Notes: generated by a model not told the origin, from the letters alone. DNA of 64,000 nucleotides from Rhodoferax sp. (GCA_030645355.1 JAUSNJ010000187.1:1-64000); one strand, 5' to 3'. Positions 16,027 to 25,855 are shown, counted from the stretch's first letter. A program made the numbers and translations.

Positions 16027-16404
16027 ATGCAATCCCATACCGAATCCTCCAAAGCGCGAACCAACCGAAAGGTCCCGGTTGAGCAGTGGCCTGAGTCGCT
16101 GGAGATCCTGCGGTATCTGGCCTTGCAGAAGAAAGCGGTATCGATCAGGCAATTGGCGCACGACGTCAGCGCCCCTGAAATATCAACGCGCAACCGCCTG
16201 ATGCGGCTCGAAGCCTTAGGTGCTGTCGAGGCGAACCGGGCAACTGCAACCCTGGGGCCTGGCAAGTATGTGACCTGCGCACACTATGTGATCACGCAGT
16301 ATGGCCGGGACTGTGTGGTCTCCCGCGGCCAAACGACGTCCAGTGTGTCCCGGCTGTGTGTGAACAGTGTTTTCGCGCTGGCCCGGGCGATGAATCTAGC
16401 CTAG
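16027..16404 (+). CDS. Small winged-helix DNA-binding-like protein
   Basis: A 125-aa protein of no family I can name. A helix-turn-helix/winged-helix pattern is suggested by LEILRYLALQKKAVSIRQLAHDVSAPEISTR... with RLMRLEALGAVEANR as a possible recognition helix and wing. It diverges from nrtA and its 3' end overlaps that of nasT by 9 bp. The ATG at 16027 is preferred because an earlier start (15964) would overlap the NtrC-like sites; a GTG near 16000 is also possible. No clear ribosome site is seen. It may regulate nitrogen genes, but only position suggests that. Confidence 0.6.
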   Translation: MQSHTESSKARTNRKVPVEQWPESLEILRYLALQKKAVSIRQLAHDVSAPEISTRNRLMRLEALGAVEANRATATLGPGKYVTCAHYVITQYGRDCVVSRGQTTSSVSRLCVNSVFALARAMNLA

Positions 16405-17055
16405 CAGATCCACCACGTCGAGCATGCGCTGGGACACTTCCACCACCTTCAGGCTCTTGTCCATGGCGGTCTTGCGCAGTTTCTCGTAGGCGGCCTGTTC
16501 GCTCAGACCCTGTCGCTGCATCAGCAGCCCCTTGGCACGGTCGATGATGCGGCGGTTTTTCAGCTCGGTGTTCAGATCCTGAACTTCGCTCTTGGCGTCG
16601 GCCAGTTCCGCTCGCAGCGCCTGGTCCTGTTCAAAGCGGGCCATGGCGACGTCCAGAATGGGGCGAATCCGCTCGGTCGACAAACCAGCCACGATGTATG
16701 CGGACACGCCGGCCGCCACGGCGGCGCGGGCGTTGGAGCTGTCGTTGTCGTTGGTAAACATGACAATCGGGCGGCGTGCGTCCCGTGTGGCCATGACCAC
16801 GTGCTCCAGTGCGTCACGCGCCTCGCTCTCGGCGTCCAGAATGATCAGGTCGGGTTGCAACTGGGCCAGGCGTTCCTGCAGGAACGTGTCAGCTGGCAAG
16901 GAGGCCACCAGGTTGAAGCCGTTTTCCAGCAAGCCAATGCGCAGACTGCGCGAGCGGTCAGCTTGGCTCAGCGCATGGGTGTCGTCCGGGTCGGCGACAT
17001 CCAGGTCTGGGGCAATAACGACAATGCGCAGGGCTTCAAGCATGGTTTGTTTCAT
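16396..17055 (-). CDS. nasT: Nitrate-response ANTAR antiterminator NasT
   Basis: 219 aa: a receiver-like domain (residues about 10-140, LIILDAES carrying the acceptor-site Asp) and a C-terminal ANTAR domain (RRIIDRAKGLLMQRQ). NasT binds paired A1/G4 hexaloop hairpins in leader RNAs and lets transcription pass the terminator; normally NasS holds it inactive without nitrate. Two such leaders (nirB, nrtA) are in this window. No nasS gene is adjacent, which is unusual. The ATG at 17055 is chosen; a Met at 17043 is an alternative. Confidence 0.9.
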   Translation of the reverse strand: MKQTMLEALRIVVIAPDLDVADPDDTHALSQADRSRSLRIGLLENGFNLVASLPADTFLQERLAQLQPDLIILDAESEARDALEHVVMATRDARRPIVMFTNDNDSSNARAAVAAGVSAYIVAGLSTERIRPILDVAMARFEQDQALRAELADAKSEVQDLNTELKNRRIIDRAKGLLMQRQGLSEQAAYEKLRKTAMDKSLKVVEVSQRMLDVVDLLG

Positions 17056-17084
17056 GCAATATTCGCGCCAATGGAGCGTAAAGG

Positions 17085-17846
17085 CTAGGGTTTGCGCCAG
17101 TAGTGGTAGCGCCAGGCGGTCACAAATCCGGCGCGGCCGTACAGGGCCAGGGCCGAAGCATTGCCTTCTTCCACCTGCAAAAACACGCGCTCCAGCGCGC
17201 GTCCGGTCGCCGCATCGGCCAGCCCTGCCAGTACACGGGTCGCCAGCCCCCGGCCGCGCTGGGCGGGCAGGGTGCGCATGCCGTGAATGCTGCACCAGCC
17301 TTGGCTGAATGCGGCGGTGCCGGCGGCCACGGACTGGCCATCTTCTTCCACACAGGCGTAGACGATGTGCGGGCTGCGGCTCAGCGCCTGGACCCGGTGG
17401 GCGCCGTCGACCGGGTCAAAGCCCTCGGCCAGGTAGACGCTGGACCACGCGGCCTCGGGGTTGCTGCTCACGCGGGCCGGCAGGTCGCGACACAGTGCAC
17501 GCATGGCCTGCACTGTGCCAATTTGCACCAGCGTGGGCTGCTGGGCCTGGTAGCCGCGGCGCGCGAGTTCGGCCTGCACGCTCTCCAGGCCAGTCACGTC
17601 GGCCACGCGGTAGGCGGCTGGCAATCCACGCTCGGCGTACTGGGCTTCGATCGTGGCGATGTCCTGGTCGTTGATGCGGTTGTGGCGCAAGGGCACGGCG
17701 CTCTTGGCGCGGCCAATCGTCGAATTGTCAAAGGGTAGCAGCCAGCCTTCCATTTCCTGTGTGGAGGGAGGCGCTACCGCGTCGAGGGTGGCGCGCTCCA
17801 GGCTGGCGATGTCGTTGTCTTGCAGTGGCAGGTGTGGGGTGTGCAT
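17085..17846 (-). CDS. GNAT-family N-acetyltransferase
   Basis: 253 aa. The C-terminal half holds the acetyl-CoA-binding motif A (RTLPAQRGRGLATRVL) followed by LQVEEGNASALALYGRAGF, typical of GNAT motif B. The N-terminal half (about 1-125) resembles a degenerate second GNAT fold. The substrate cannot be told. It lies 29 bp upstream of nasT on the same strand, so the two may be co-transcribed, though nothing links it to nitrogen metabolism. Confidence 0.85.
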   Translation of the reverse strand: MHTPHLPLQDNDIASLERATLDAVAPPSTQEMEGWLLPFDNSTIGRAKSAVPLRHNRINDQDIATIEAQYAERGLPAAYRVADVTGLESVQAELARRGYQAQQPTLVQIGTVQAMRALCRDLPARVSSNPEAAWSSVYLAEGFDPVDGAHRVQALSRSPHIVYACVEEDGQSVAAGTAAFSQGWCSIHGMRTLPAQRGRGLATRVLAGLADAATGRALERVFLQVEEGNASALALYGRAGFVTAWRYHYWRKP

Positions 17847-17930
17847 GGTGAGAGGTCTTGCGGCTGAACCCTATTGTGACGGGGGCAACCGGGGCACTTC
17901 CTCTAAACTCACGACCTCACAGGGGAAAAC

Positions 17931-19037
17931 ATGCTGGTTTTGGGGATTGAGTCGTCGTGTGACGAAACGGGTGTGGCCCTGGTGCAATGGCAGGACCAGG
18001 CGATGCCCACGCTGCTGTCGCATGCGCTGTACAGCCAGATCGACATGCACCAGGCCTTTGGCGGTGTGGTACCCGAGTTGGCCAGCCGCGACCATATACG
18101 CAGGGTGTTGCCACTCACCCAGGAGGTGCTGGCAGAAAGCGGGCGGTCGCTGGCGGACGTGGATGTGGTGGCCTATACGCGGGGGCCTGGTCTGGCGGGC
18201 GCATTGCTGGTGGGAGCGGGTGTGGCCTGCGCATTGGGCGCGGCATTGGACAAGCCGGTTTTGGGTGTGCACCATCTGGAAGGGCATTTGTTGTCCCCCT
18301 TTCTGAGTGCGGATCCTCCAGAATTTCCGTTTGTCGCCTTGCTGGTGTCGGGCGGGCACACGCAGTTGATGCGGGTCGACGGGGTGGGGCGCTACCAGCT
18401 GCTGGGCGAAACCATCGACGACGCTGCGGGCGAGGCCTTTGACAAGTCCGCCAAACTCATGGGTCTGGGTTACCCCGGTGGCCCGGCGTTGGCGAAGATG
18501 GCCGAGCAGGGCGATGCCAAAGCCTATGCGCTACCGCGCCCCTTGCTGAAAAGCGGCAATCTCGATTTCTCGTTTGCGGGTCTCAAAACCGCGGTGCTGG
18601 TGCAAGCCCAGCGTATGGTGGCCGCCGACCTGGCCCATTCATTGGGACAACAGCCCTCGCAGGTTCAACCAACGGGCAGCAGCACGGCGGGTTTTGATGC
18701 CTTGCCGCGCGCGCAGCAGTGCGACCTGGCGGCCTCGACCCAGGCGGCTATCGTTGAAGTGCTGGTGAAAAAGTCCATGCTGGCGCTCAAGCACACCGGG
18801 CTGCAGCGGCTGGTGGTGGCCGGTGGCGTGGGCGCCAACCGCGCCTTGCGCGAACAACTCAACGCAGCCTGCGCCAAACGAGCAGTGCGGGTGCATTACC
18901 CGGAACTGCATTTGTGCACCGACAACGGCGCCATGATCGCCATGGCGGCTGCGATGCGCCTGCAAAGTGGGTTGCAGCAGGCCGGCAAGACCTACGCCTT
19001 TGACGTCAAGCCGCGCTGGCCGCTGGACAGTCTTTAG
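17931..19037 (+). CDS. tsaD: tRNA N6-adenosine threonylcarbamoyltransferase
   Basis: 368 aa. Transfers threonylcarbamoyl to A37 of ANN-decoding tRNAs with TsaB/TsaE. It starts with the family's [17 protein letters not shown] holds two metal-binding His, SGGHTQL the nucleotide site, and CTDNGAMIA the C-terminal Asp-containing signature. Length is slightly above the usual 340 because of a loop near residues 235-265. Its stop codon overlaps that of the convergent hsp20 gene. Confidence 0.96.
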   Translation: MLVLGIESSCDETGVALVQWQDQAMPTLLSHALYSQIDMHQAFGGVVPELASRDHIRRVLPLTQEVLAESGRSLADVDVVAYTRGPGLAGALLVGAGVACALGAALDKPVLGVHHLEGHLLSPFLSADPPEFPFVALLVSGGHTQLMRVDGVGRYQLLGETIDDAAGEAFDKSAKLMGLGYPGGPALAKMAEQGDAKAYALPRPLLKSGNLDFSFAGLKTAVLVQAQRMVAADLAHSLGQQPSQVQPTGSSTAGFDALPRAQQCDLAASTQAAIVEVLVKKSMLALKHTGLQRLVVAGGVGANRALREQLNAACAKRAVRVHYPELHLCTDNGAMIAMAAAMRLQSGLQQAGKTYAFDVKPRWPLDSL

Positions 19038-19414
19038 TGCACGACCAGTTCGGTGGCGTTGCTGACGGGTACTTTTTTCACCAGCTTCAGGGTCAATACA
19101 CCGTTTTCCAGCTTGGCTTCTGACAAGCTGGTGTCTACCTCTTGCGGCAGCTCGTAGGCGGCGCTGTAGCGGCGGGCCGCGCCTTCCTTGCTGGCGATGC
19201 GCACGATCGCGCCTTCGATGGAGATAGACAACTGGTCTTTGGCAATGCCGGGCATGTCCAATGTGAGGGTGAAGGACGTTTCATCCTGTGTGTAGGCAAC
19301 CGCTTTGTTCGCGTTGGCGCGCAGTGCGTCTTCCATAAAGCGCTCCAGCGTTCGGCCTGCGTTTGCATAGGCTTGGCGACGCAATTGGGGCTGGGCGGTA
19401 GTGGCAAAAAACAT
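19034..19414 (-). CDS. Small heat shock protein, Hsp20 family
   Basis: 126 aa with a central alpha-crystallin domain (about 35-115): [21 protein letters not shown], then [12 protein letters not shown] near the C-terminus. Holdase chaperone that keeps unfolding proteins soluble. AGGAG precedes the ATG at 19414. The C-terminal IXI motif is not clear, which may affect oligomer size. Confidence 0.9.
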   Translation of the reverse strand: MFFATTAQPQLRRQAYANAGRTLERFMEDALRANANKAVAYTQDETSFTLTLDMPGIAKDQLSISIEGAIVRIASKEGAARRYSAAYELPQEVDTSLSEAKLENGVLTLKLVKKVPVSNATELVVH

Positions 19415-19415
19415 G

Positions 19416-19447
19416 GTGAGACTCCTAGTACACTGCGCGGCTCTCAC
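19416..19447 (-). promoter_or_regulatory. Leader hairpin next to the hsp20 ribosome site
   Basis: In the transcript GTGAGA and TCTCAC can pair, the latter directly after AGGAG and two bases before the ATG. A second pair, GCGGC/GCCGC, lies just upstream. It could be a simple RNA thermometer, but the Shine-Dalgarno bases sit in the loop rather than the stem. Confidence 0.3.
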
Positions 19448-19507
19448 AGCGAGCGCCGCATGGACAGAAGCTGCGACTCTTTTTCACAATTTCAAGAAAA
19501 TAATCAC

Positions 19508-20794
19508 ATGTTTATTCTTATCCGTTGGGTCTTGAAAACCGTATCCGTGGCGCTATGTGCTTGGGCTTTGCTGGGCGGTGCTGCCCATGCGCAGACGCCC
19601 GCAGCACCCATCAAGCTGGCCATGATCGAGGCCCTGAGTGGCCCGAATGCCAACGCCGGCGAGGCCGTGTTTCGCAACCTCATCTGGGCCGTTGAGCGGG
19701 TCAATGCGCGCGGCGGTGTCAAGCTGGCCTTGGAGCGCTATGACAGCAAGGGGCAAAACGAAGAAGGCCTGTCGGCATTGCGTTCGGCGATTGATAACGG
19801 CGTGCGCATCGTGTTGCAGGGTAATTCCTCGGCCAATGCGGCTGCGCTGATCGATGCCATCAACAAACACAATGAGCGTGACCCGTCGCGGCGCGTGCTG
19901 TTTTTGAATTACTCCGCGGTCGATCCGACGCTGACAAATGAAAAGTGCAGTTTCTGGCACTTCCGCTTTGATGCCCATGCCGATATGCGCATGGCCGCGC
20001 TGATGGATGTGATCAAGGACGACAAGTCGCTCAAGGGTGTTTACCTGATCGGTCAGGACTACAGCTTTGGCCAATCGGTGTTGCGCGAGGCGCGGCGCCA
20101 GCTCAGTGTGCAGCGGCCGGACGTGCACATCGTCGGCGAAGAGCTGCACCCCATGGCCCGCGTGAAGGATTTTCTGCCCTATGTTGCCAAGATCAAGGCC
20201 AGTGGCGCCCAGGCAGTGATCACCGGCAATTGGGGCAATGACCTGACCTTGCTGGTCAAGGCCGCCAAAGAAGTGGGTTTTGACGGCAAGTTTTATACGT
20301 TTTATGGAAACGCGCTGGGCGCCCCCGCTGCCATCGGGGATGCGGGCATTGGCAAGGTGGTGGCGGTAGCGGATTGGCTGCCCAATGTCCAGACCGCCGC
20401 CAGCGAGGCGTTTTACAAATCCTTCCGGGTACGCTACCCGGCAGCGGCGGACGACTACGTGCACATGCGCATGCAGCTCCTGATCGAGGCACTCACCCAG
20501 GCCCTGGAGGGCTCGGCCAAGCAGGGTGCTTCGGTGACGTCCGGAACGCTGGATATTGCGGCCTTGGCGGCGCAGCTCGAAAAGGCCAGCGTGTCCATGG
20601 CCGGACAGTCGGGCACCATGCGTGCCGCGGATCACCAGTTTCAGCAGCCGCTGGTTGTCGGGATCATGGATCGCCAGGGTGCGCCGGGCGTCAAGTTTGA
20701 CGTGGAGGGGTCGGGCTATGGATTCCGCGTCGCCAAGACCCTGTCGCCCGAGGCGGCGGAGCTGCCCACCAGCTGCAAGATGCAACGACCCTGA
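19508..20794 (+). CDS. ABC transporter substrate-binding protein, LivK-like (Peripla_BP_6)
   Basis: 428 aa. The signal peptide ends AAHAQ near residue 29. The mature part follows the two-lobed type I periplasmic-binding fold: KLAMIEALSGPNANAGEA, RVVLQGNSS-like segments and ITGNWGNDLTLLVKAAKE. This family usually serves branched-chain amino acid, amide or urea uptake; no transporter genes are next to it, so the ligand is open. The ATG at 19508 begins the signal peptide. Confidence 0.88.
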   Translation: MFILIRWVLKTVSVALCAWALLGGAAHAQTPAAPIKLAMIEALSGPNANAGEAVFRNLIWAVERVNARGGVKLALERYDSKGQNEEGLSALRSAIDNGVRIVLQGNSSANAAALIDAINKHNERDPSRRVLFLNYSAVDPTLTNEKCSFWHFRFDAHADMRMAALMDVIKDDKSLKGVYLIGQDYSFGQSVLREARRQLSVQRPDVHIVGEELHPMARVKDFLPYVAKIKASGAQAVITGNWGNDLTLLVKAAKEVGFDGKFYTFYGNALGAPAAIGDAGIGKVVAVADWLPNVQTAASEAFYKSFRVRYPAAADDYVHMRMQLLIEALTQALEGSAKQGASVTSGTLDIAALAAQLEKASVSMAGQSGTMRAADHQFQQPLVVGIMDRQGAPGVKFDVEGSGYGFRVAKTLSPEAAELPTSCKMQRP

Positions 20795-20801
20795 ATCGGG
20801 C

Positions 20802-20807
20802 TATAAT
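20802..20807 (+). promoter_or_regulatory. -10 box of the probable rpsO promoter
   Basis: A perfect TATAAT about 85 bp before rpsO, just after the binding-protein gene. No good -35 box is seen at 16-18 bp, so an extended or activator-helped promoter is possible. Confidence 0.5.
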
Positions 20808-20892
20808 CGAGCGGCTTTGCATACGGCAGGGCGCACGCCAGGAGCAGTTCCAGCACCCGGCGCAAGTTGAAAACCATACCTAGGAAATAGAA

Positions 20893-21159
20893 ATGATTGC
20901 ATCCAGCATCAAAGCCGCTGTTGTCAAAGACAACGCCCGCAGCCCATCCGATACCGGCAGCCCTGAAGTGCAAGTTGCACTGTTGACCGCCCGTATCAAC
21001 GAACTCATGCCCCACTTCAAGACCCATGCCAAGGACCACCACGGTCGCCGCGGTCTGGTGCGCATGGTCAACACCCGCAAGAGCCTGCTGGCCTACCTGA
21101 ACCGCGTGGACCACGACCGTTACGTCGCGCTGATCGCCAAGCTGGGTCTGCGCAAGTAA
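20893..21159 (+). CDS. rpsO: 30S ribosomal protein S15
   Basis: 88 aa, the usual length. Contains [30 protein letters not shown] and the C-terminal [21 protein letters not shown], all family-typical. Binds 16S rRNA early in small-subunit assembly. TAGGAAA lies before the ATG. Followed by a strong terminator and then pnp, the classic rpsO-pnp order. Confidence 0.98.
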   Translation: MIASSIKAAVVKDNARSPSDTGSPEVQVALLTARINELMPHFKTHAKDHHGRRGLVRMVNTRKSLLAYLNRVDHDRYVALIAKLGLRK

Positions 21160-21178
21160 GCCTTGCACTGAATGACAG

Positions 21179-21213
21179 ACGCCTGAGTTAGTTCACTAGC
21201 TCAGGCGTTTTTT
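21179..21213 (+). terminator. rpsO intrinsic terminator
   Basis: ACGCCTGAG and CTCAGGCGT form a perfect 9-bp stem around a 12-base loop, followed by TTTTTT. As in other bacteria, partial read-through into pnp is likely. Confidence 0.92.
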
Positions 21214-21248
21214 ACTTCGGAGACGGCAAAAACAGAGCGAAGCTGTGT

Positions 21249-21303
21249 CATTCCACGGAAATTGACGGTTCTTTTGAACCGGTCCTTGAGTTTCTCTGGA
21301 ATG
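21249..21303 (+). promoter_or_regulatory. Long hairpin in the pnp leader, probable RNase III site
   Basis: Nested pairing CATTCC/GGAATG (outer), GAAA/TTTC (middle) and CGGTTC-TTTT-GAACCG (tip) makes an irregular stem of about 25 bp. A leader stem cut by RNase III and then removed by PNPase is how enterobacteria autoregulate pnp; the position here fits. A second hairpin, TGGCAGGT/ACCTGCCA, follows at 21335-21357, 18 bases before the ribosome site. Confidence 0.55.
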
Positions 21304-21388
21304 GCATCGTGTTCTGAGTTGTTGCCTCCGGGCTTGGCAGGTGGCCTTTACCTGCCAGCGGATTCCCGCAATCACAGGAGATAGAACA

Positions 21389-23506
21389 ATGAGCATTTTC
21401 AACAAAGTCACCAAGACCTTCCAATGGGGCCAGCACACGGTCACGATGGAAACCGGCGAAATCGCCCGTCAATCCACCGGCGCCGTGTTGCTGGACATGG
21501 ACGGCACCGTGGTGCTGGCCACCGTCGTTGCCAAGACCGAAGGCAAGGCCGGCCAGGACTTCTTCCCCTTGACCGTTGACTACCTGGAAAAAGCCTATGC
21601 TGCCGGCAAGATCCCCGGCAGCTTCTTCAAGCGCGAAGGCCGCCCCAGCGAATTCGAGACGCTGACCAGCCGCCTGATCGACCGTCCGATTCGTCCGCTG
21701 TTCCCTGAAGGCTTCTTCAACGAGGTGCACGTGGTCGTGCACACCGTGTCGCTGAACCCCGAGGTGGATGCTGATATTGCTGCCCTGATCGCTGTCAGCG
21801 CGGCCCTTTCCATCAGCGGCGTGCCGTTCAATGGCCCCATTGGTGCTGCCCGCGTCGGTTATGTCAACGGTGAATATGTGTTGAACCCTGGCCAGACACA
21901 ACGCAAAGACTCCATCCTGGATCTGGTCGTTGCCGGTACCGAAGCGGCCGTGCTGATGGTCGAATCCGAAGCCCAGCAACTGTCCGAAGAAATCATGTTG
22001 GGCGCCGTGGTCTATGGCCACGAGCAAGGCAATATCGCCATCAACGCCATCCACGAACTCGTGCGTGACGCCGGCAAGCCGGTGTGGGACTGGAAAGCCC
22101 CCGCCAAGGACGAAGCTCTGATCGCCAAGATCGACGGTCTGGCCAAAGCCAAGCTGGAAGCGGCTTACCAAATCCGCAACAAGCAAGCCCGTACACAAGC
22201 CTGCCGCGCTGCCTACTCCGAAGTCATGGCCGCTCTGAAGGCCGACGGCGCTGCGTTTGACAGCGTGGCCATCGAAGGCCTGTTGTTTGAAATCGAAGCC
22301 AAGATCGTTCGCGGCCAGATTCTGGCAGGCGAGCCCCGCATCGACGGCCGCGACACACGCACCGTGCGCGCCATCGAAATCCGAAACAGCGTGCTGCCCC
22401 GTACCCACGGTTCTGCCCTGTTCACCCGCGGTGAAACCCAGGCTTTGGTCGTGACGACGCTCGGTACCGAGCGCGATGCCCAGCGTATCGATGCTTTGAG
22501 CGGCGACTACGAAGACCGTTTCATGTTGCACTACAACATGCCTCCGTTCGCCACCGGCGAAACCGGTCGCGTGGGTACGCCCAAGCGCCGCGAAATCGGC
22601 CATGGCCGTCTGGCCAAGCGTGCTCTGGTGGCTTGCTTGCCATCCAAGGAAGAGTTCCCCTACACCATGCGTGTGGTGTCGGAAATCACCGAGTCCAATG
22701 GTTCCTCGTCGATGGCTTCGGTCTGCGGCGGCTGCCTGTCGCTGATGGACGCTGGCGTGCCCATGAAAGCCCACGTGGCGGGTATCGCCATGGGCCTGAT
22801 CAAGGAAGACAACCGCTTCGCGGTGTTGACCGATATCCTGGGTGACGAAGACCACCTCGGTGATATGGACTTCAAGGTTGCCGGTACCACCAACGGCATC
22901 ACCGCACTGCAGATGGACATCAAGATCCAGGGTATCACCAAGGAAATCATGCAAGTCGCGTTGGCCCAGGCCAAGGAAGCCCGCATGCACATCCTGGGCA
23001 AGATGCAAGAGGCCATGTCTGAGGCCAAGACCGAAGTGACCAACTTCGCACCGCGCCTGTTCACGAATAAGAACAACCCCGAGAAGATCCGTGACGTCAT
23101 TGGCAAGGGCGGCTCCGTGATCCGTGCGCTGACCGAAGAAACCGGCACGCAGATCAACATCGACGAAGATGGCACCATCACCATCGCCTCGGCCGATCCC
23201 GCCAAGGCCGAAGAAGCCAAGCGCCGCATCGAGCAGATCACCGCGGAAGTGGAAATTGGCAAGGTCTACGAAGGCCCTATCACCAAGATTCTGGACTTCG
23301 GCGCACTGGTCAACTTGTTGCCCGGTAAAGACGGTTTGCTGCACATCAGCCAGATCGCCCATGAGCGTGTGGAGAAGGTATCCGACTACCTGACCGAAGG
23401 TCAGATCATCAAGGTCAAGGTCATGGAAACCGACGAAAAGGGCCGCATCAAGTTGTCCATGAAGGCTTTGTTGGACCGTCCGGCACAGTCGTCTGATCAA
23501 GGTTGA
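21389..23506 (+). CDS. pnp: Polyribonucleotide nucleotidyltransferase (PNPase)
   Basis: 705 aa. Phosphorolytic 3'-5' exoribonuclease of the RNA degradosome. Two RNase PH domains (1-220 and about 310-540, with [20 protein letters not shown]), an alpha-helical linker, a KH domain ([21 protein letters not shown]) and an S1 domain ([20 protein letters not shown]...GLLHISQIA). CAGGAG precedes the ATG at 21389, which matches the family start MSIFNKVTK. Confidence 0.98.
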   Translation: MSIFNKVTKTFQWGQHTVTMETGEIARQSTGAVLLDMDGTVVLATVVAKTEGKAGQDFFPLTVDYLEKAYAAGKIPGSFFKREGRPSEFETLTSRLIDRPIRPLFPEGFFNEVHVVVHTVSLNPEVDADIAALIAVSAALSISGVPFNGPIGAARVGYVNGEYVLNPGQTQRKDSILDLVVAGTEAAVLMVESEAQQLSEEIMLGAVVYGHEQGNIAINAIHELVRDAGKPVWDWKAPAKDEALIAKIDGLAKAKLEAAYQIRNKQARTQACRAAYSEVMAALKADGAAFDSVAIEGLLFEIEAKIVRGQILAGEPRIDGRDTRTVRAIEIRNSVLPRTHGSALFTRGETQALVVTTLGTERDAQRIDALSGDYEDRFMLHYNMPPFATGETGRVGTPKRREIGHGRLAKRALVACLPSKEEFPYTMRVVSEITESNGSSSMASVCGGCLSLMDAGVPMKAHVAGIAMGLIKEDNRFAVLTDILGDEDHLGDMDFKVAGTTNGITALQMDIKIQGITKEIMQVALAQAKEARMHILGKMQEAMSEAKTEVTNFAPRLFTNKNNPEKIRDVIGKGGSVIRALTEETGTQINIDEDGTITIASADPAKAEEAKRRIEQITAEVEIGKVYEGPITKILDFGALVNLLPGKDGLLHISQIAHERVEKVSDYLTEGQIIKVKVMETDEKGRIKLSMKALLDRPAQSSDQG

Positions 23507-23516
23507 TATAGTCTGT

Positions 23517-23561
23517 TTGCTATCAATTAAGTAGCTCTATAGTCAGCAATGACGAGGGCTA
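23517..23561 (-). repeat. Dispersed TAGCCCTCG repeat, copy D
   Basis: On the minus strand it begins TAGCCCTCGTCATTG and ends ACTTAATTGATAGCAA. It lies in the gap between pnp and the quinone oxidoreductase gene. Confidence 0.7.
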
Positions 23562-23576
23562 TCGGTTGATTTTGCT

Positions 23577-24596
23577 ATGAACGTTATTGAAATCTCATCC
23601 TTTGGCGGGCCCGACGTTTTGCGTCTGGCAGACCGTCCTATGCCCGTTGCGGGCGCGGGCGAGGTGCTGATCCGTGTGGGCGCCAGTGGCATCAATCGCC
23701 CCGACGTGCTGCAGCGTGCGGGCATGTACCCCGCGCCGACCGGTGCCTCCGATATTCCCGGGCTGGAAGTGGCCGGGGTTATCGAAGGTGGCGACGCCCA
23801 CGCCATGGCGCAGGCCGGGTTGAACGTGGGCGACCGCGTTTGCGCGTTGGTGGCTGGTGGTGGTTACGCTGAGTACTGCGTGGCGCCCATCGGTCAATGC
23901 CTGCCGGTTCCCAAGGGCTTGAGTAATGTAGAAGCGGCTTCGTTGCCCGAGACGTTCTTCACCGTCTGGAGCAATGTGTTTGATCGCGGCGCCCTGCAAA
24001 GTGGTGAAACCCTGTTGGTTCAGGGCGGCAGCAGTGGCATCGGTGTCACCGCCATTCAAGTGGCCAAGGCCTTGGGTGCCACGGTGATCGCCACGGCCGG
24101 CAGCGATGCAAAGTGCGCCGCGTGCCTGGCACTGGGTGCGGACCATGCCATCAACTACAAGACGCAGGATTTTCAAGCGGAGGCGCTGCGACTCACCGAT
24201 GGGCGTGGCGTCGATGTGGTTTTGGACATGGTGGCGGGTAGCTACGTGGCCAAGGAAGTGCAATGCCTGGCCGAAGACGGGCGTCTGGTCATCATTGCCG
24301 TGCAGGGTGGCGTACAGGCCGAAATCAATGCCGGTCTGGTGATGCGCAAGCGCTTGACGATTACCGGGTCTACCTTGCGTGCGCGGCCGGTGGCCTTCAA
24401 AGCCAAGATCGCCCAGGCCTGTCTGCAAAAGGTCTGGCCGCTGTTGGCAGCTGGACGCGTCAAGCCCGTGGTGCACAGCGTGTTCCCCGCCGTTGATGCC
24501 AGCCAGGCCAGTGGCAGCGGTGCGTCGCAGGCCCATGCCTTGATGGAATCTAATCAGCACGTGGGCAAGATTGTTATGACTTGGAGTGCAGCATGA
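23577..24596 (+). CDS. NAD(P)H quinone oxidoreductase, PIG3/zeta-crystallin type
   Basis: 339 aa of the zinc-independent medium-chain dehydrogenase family. N-terminal GroES-like fold with [16 protein letters not shown], and a nucleotide-binding [19 protein letters not shown] near residue 150. The catalytic-zinc cysteines of alcohol dehydrogenases are absent. Likely reduces quinones with NADPH. Its stop overlaps the tpiA start (ATGA), a coupled arrangement. Confidence 0.93.
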   Translation: MNVIEISSFGGPDVLRLADRPMPVAGAGEVLIRVGASGINRPDVLQRAGMYPAPTGASDIPGLEVAGVIEGGDAHAMAQAGLNVGDRVCALVAGGGYAEYCVAPIGQCLPVPKGLSNVEAASLPETFFTVWSNVFDRGALQSGETLLVQGGSSGIGVTAIQVAKALGATVIATAGSDAKCAACLALGADHAINYKTQDFQAEALRLTDGRGVDVVLDMVAGSYVAKEVQCLAEDGRLVIIAVQGGVQAEINAGLVMRKRLTITGSTLRARPVAFKAKIAQACLQKVWPLLAAGRVKPVVHSVFPAVDASQASGSGASQAHALMESNQHVGKIVMTWSAA

Positions 24597-25336
24597 AAAA
24601 ACAGCTGATTGCAGGCAACTGGAAGATGAACGGGTCAACCACGGCCAACGAGGCGCTGGTGTCCGCGCTGGCAGCCGGAGTTGCGGGTGCTTCGTGTCTC
24701 GTCGCAGTGTGTGTTCCCGCGCCGTATTTGGCGCAGGTTCAGCGGCTGGCGGCAGGAACCGGCATTGATCTCGGTGCACAAGATGTCTCCCAGCACGAAG
24801 CCGGAGCTTTTACTGGCGAAGTGTCAGCCGCCATGTTGCGCGACTTTGGTACTCGCTATTGCCTGGTGGGTCACTCCGAGCGCCGTCAGTACCATGGAGA
24901 GACCGATGCAGTGGTTGCGATCAAAGCCCAACGGGCGTTGGCCGCGGGCATCACGCCGATTGTGTGTGTGGGTGAAACCCTGGCCGAACGTGAAGCGGGT
25001 CGCACCGAAGAAGTGGTCAAACGCCAGTTGGCGGCGGTCATCCATACCAATGGACATTGCATCAGTGAAATTGTCGTGGCCTACGAGCCTGTCTGGGCCA
25101 TCGGCACCGGCAAGACCGCCAGTCCGCAAGAGGCGCAGCAGGTGCACGCGGTACTGCGCGCACAGTTGCGCGCAGCCACCGCACACGCGGATCGCATGCT
25201 CATCTTGTACGGCGGTAGCATGAACGCAGCCAATGCTGCCCAATTGTTGTCGCAGCCGGATATCGACGGCGGACTGGTTGGGGGAGCGTCCCTCAAGCCC
25301 GCAGATTTTTTATCCATCATTGCAGCAGCCCACTGA
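24593..25336 (+). CDS. tpiA: Triosephosphate isomerase
   Basis: 247 aa. Interconverts dihydroxyacetone phosphate and glyceraldehyde 3-phosphate. The active-site residues are visible: Asn and Lys in AGNWKMNG, His in VGHSERR, Glu in [16 protein letters not shown] (the following loop closes over the substrate) and the phosphate-binding ILYGGSM. The ATG at 24593 matches the family N-terminus. Confidence 0.98.
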   Translation: MKKQLIAGNWKMNGSTTANEALVSALAAGVAGASCLVAVCVPAPYLAQVQRLAAGTGIDLGAQDVSQHEAGAFTGEVSAAMLRDFGTRYCLVGHSERRQYHGETDAVVAIKAQRALAAGITPIVCVGETLAEREAGRTEEVVKRQLAAVIHTNGHCISEIVVAYEPVWAIGTGKTASPQEAQQVHAVLRAQLRAATAHADRMLILYGGSMNAANAAQLLSQPDIDGGLVGGASLKPADFLSIIAAAH

Positions 25337-25381
25337 TTGCAGTCGGGGTTTTGCGGCGTATTTTTCCTATAGGAGTTGAGA

Positions 25382-25738
25382 ATGAATATTGTGTTGACGA
25401 TTGTTTTGACGGTTCAGATGCTGTCGGCCCTGGCCATGATTGGCCTGATTTTGGTGCAGCACGGAAAAGGTGCTGACATGGGCGCAGCCTTTGGTAGCGG
25501 TGGCTCGGGCAGCCTATTTGGCGCCAGCGGCAGTGCCAACTTTTTGTCCCGGACGACGGCTGTTTTGGCAACCGTGTTCTTTGTCTGTACGCTGGCATTG
25601 GCATATTTCGGTAACCTGCGCCCGGCCAGTTCGGGCAGCGTTCTTGAAGGTGCCGCGATCGTGGCTCCTGCCGTGGCTGACGCGGCCTCGGCACCAGCCA
25701 TAGCGGCCTCTGGAGTGGGGCAGATCCCCGCGAAATGA
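25382..25738 (+). CDS. secG: Protein-export membrane protein SecG
   Basis: 118 aa. Two membrane helices with the conserved loop between them: IGLILVQHGKGADMGAAFG...GSLFGASGSANFLSRTTAVLA. Accessory subunit of the SecYEG translocon. The Ala-rich C-terminal extension after residue 85 is variable in the family. AGGAGTTGAG precedes the ATG at 25382. Confidence 0.97.
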   Translation: MNIVLTIVLTVQMLSALAMIGLILVQHGKGADMGAAFGSGGSGSLFGASGSANFLSRTTAVLATVFFVCTLALAYFGNLRPASSGSVLEGAAIVAPAVADAASAPAIAASGVGQIPAK

Positions 25739-25855
25739 CTGCTACTTTAATTGCCTTGTCCCTTGGGGATGCGGGGCAAATTCAGGGTAAACTCTAGGCT
25801 TGTCTGAAAAGCAAAAAACCTTCGGGTTCCTCACGCAATACAGATAAAAAAAGCC

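Noticed and set aside
21248-23500. A 750-codon open frame on the strand opposite pnp
   Set aside because: It mirrors pnp through codon bias; its product is Gly/His/Asp-rich without any domain and has no ribosome site.
25741-25855. A terminator or tRNA promoter between secG and tRNA-Leu
   Set aside because: Only a 4-bp UUCG hairpin and imperfect GC pairing were found; neither a clear terminator nor a -35/-10 pair can be supported.
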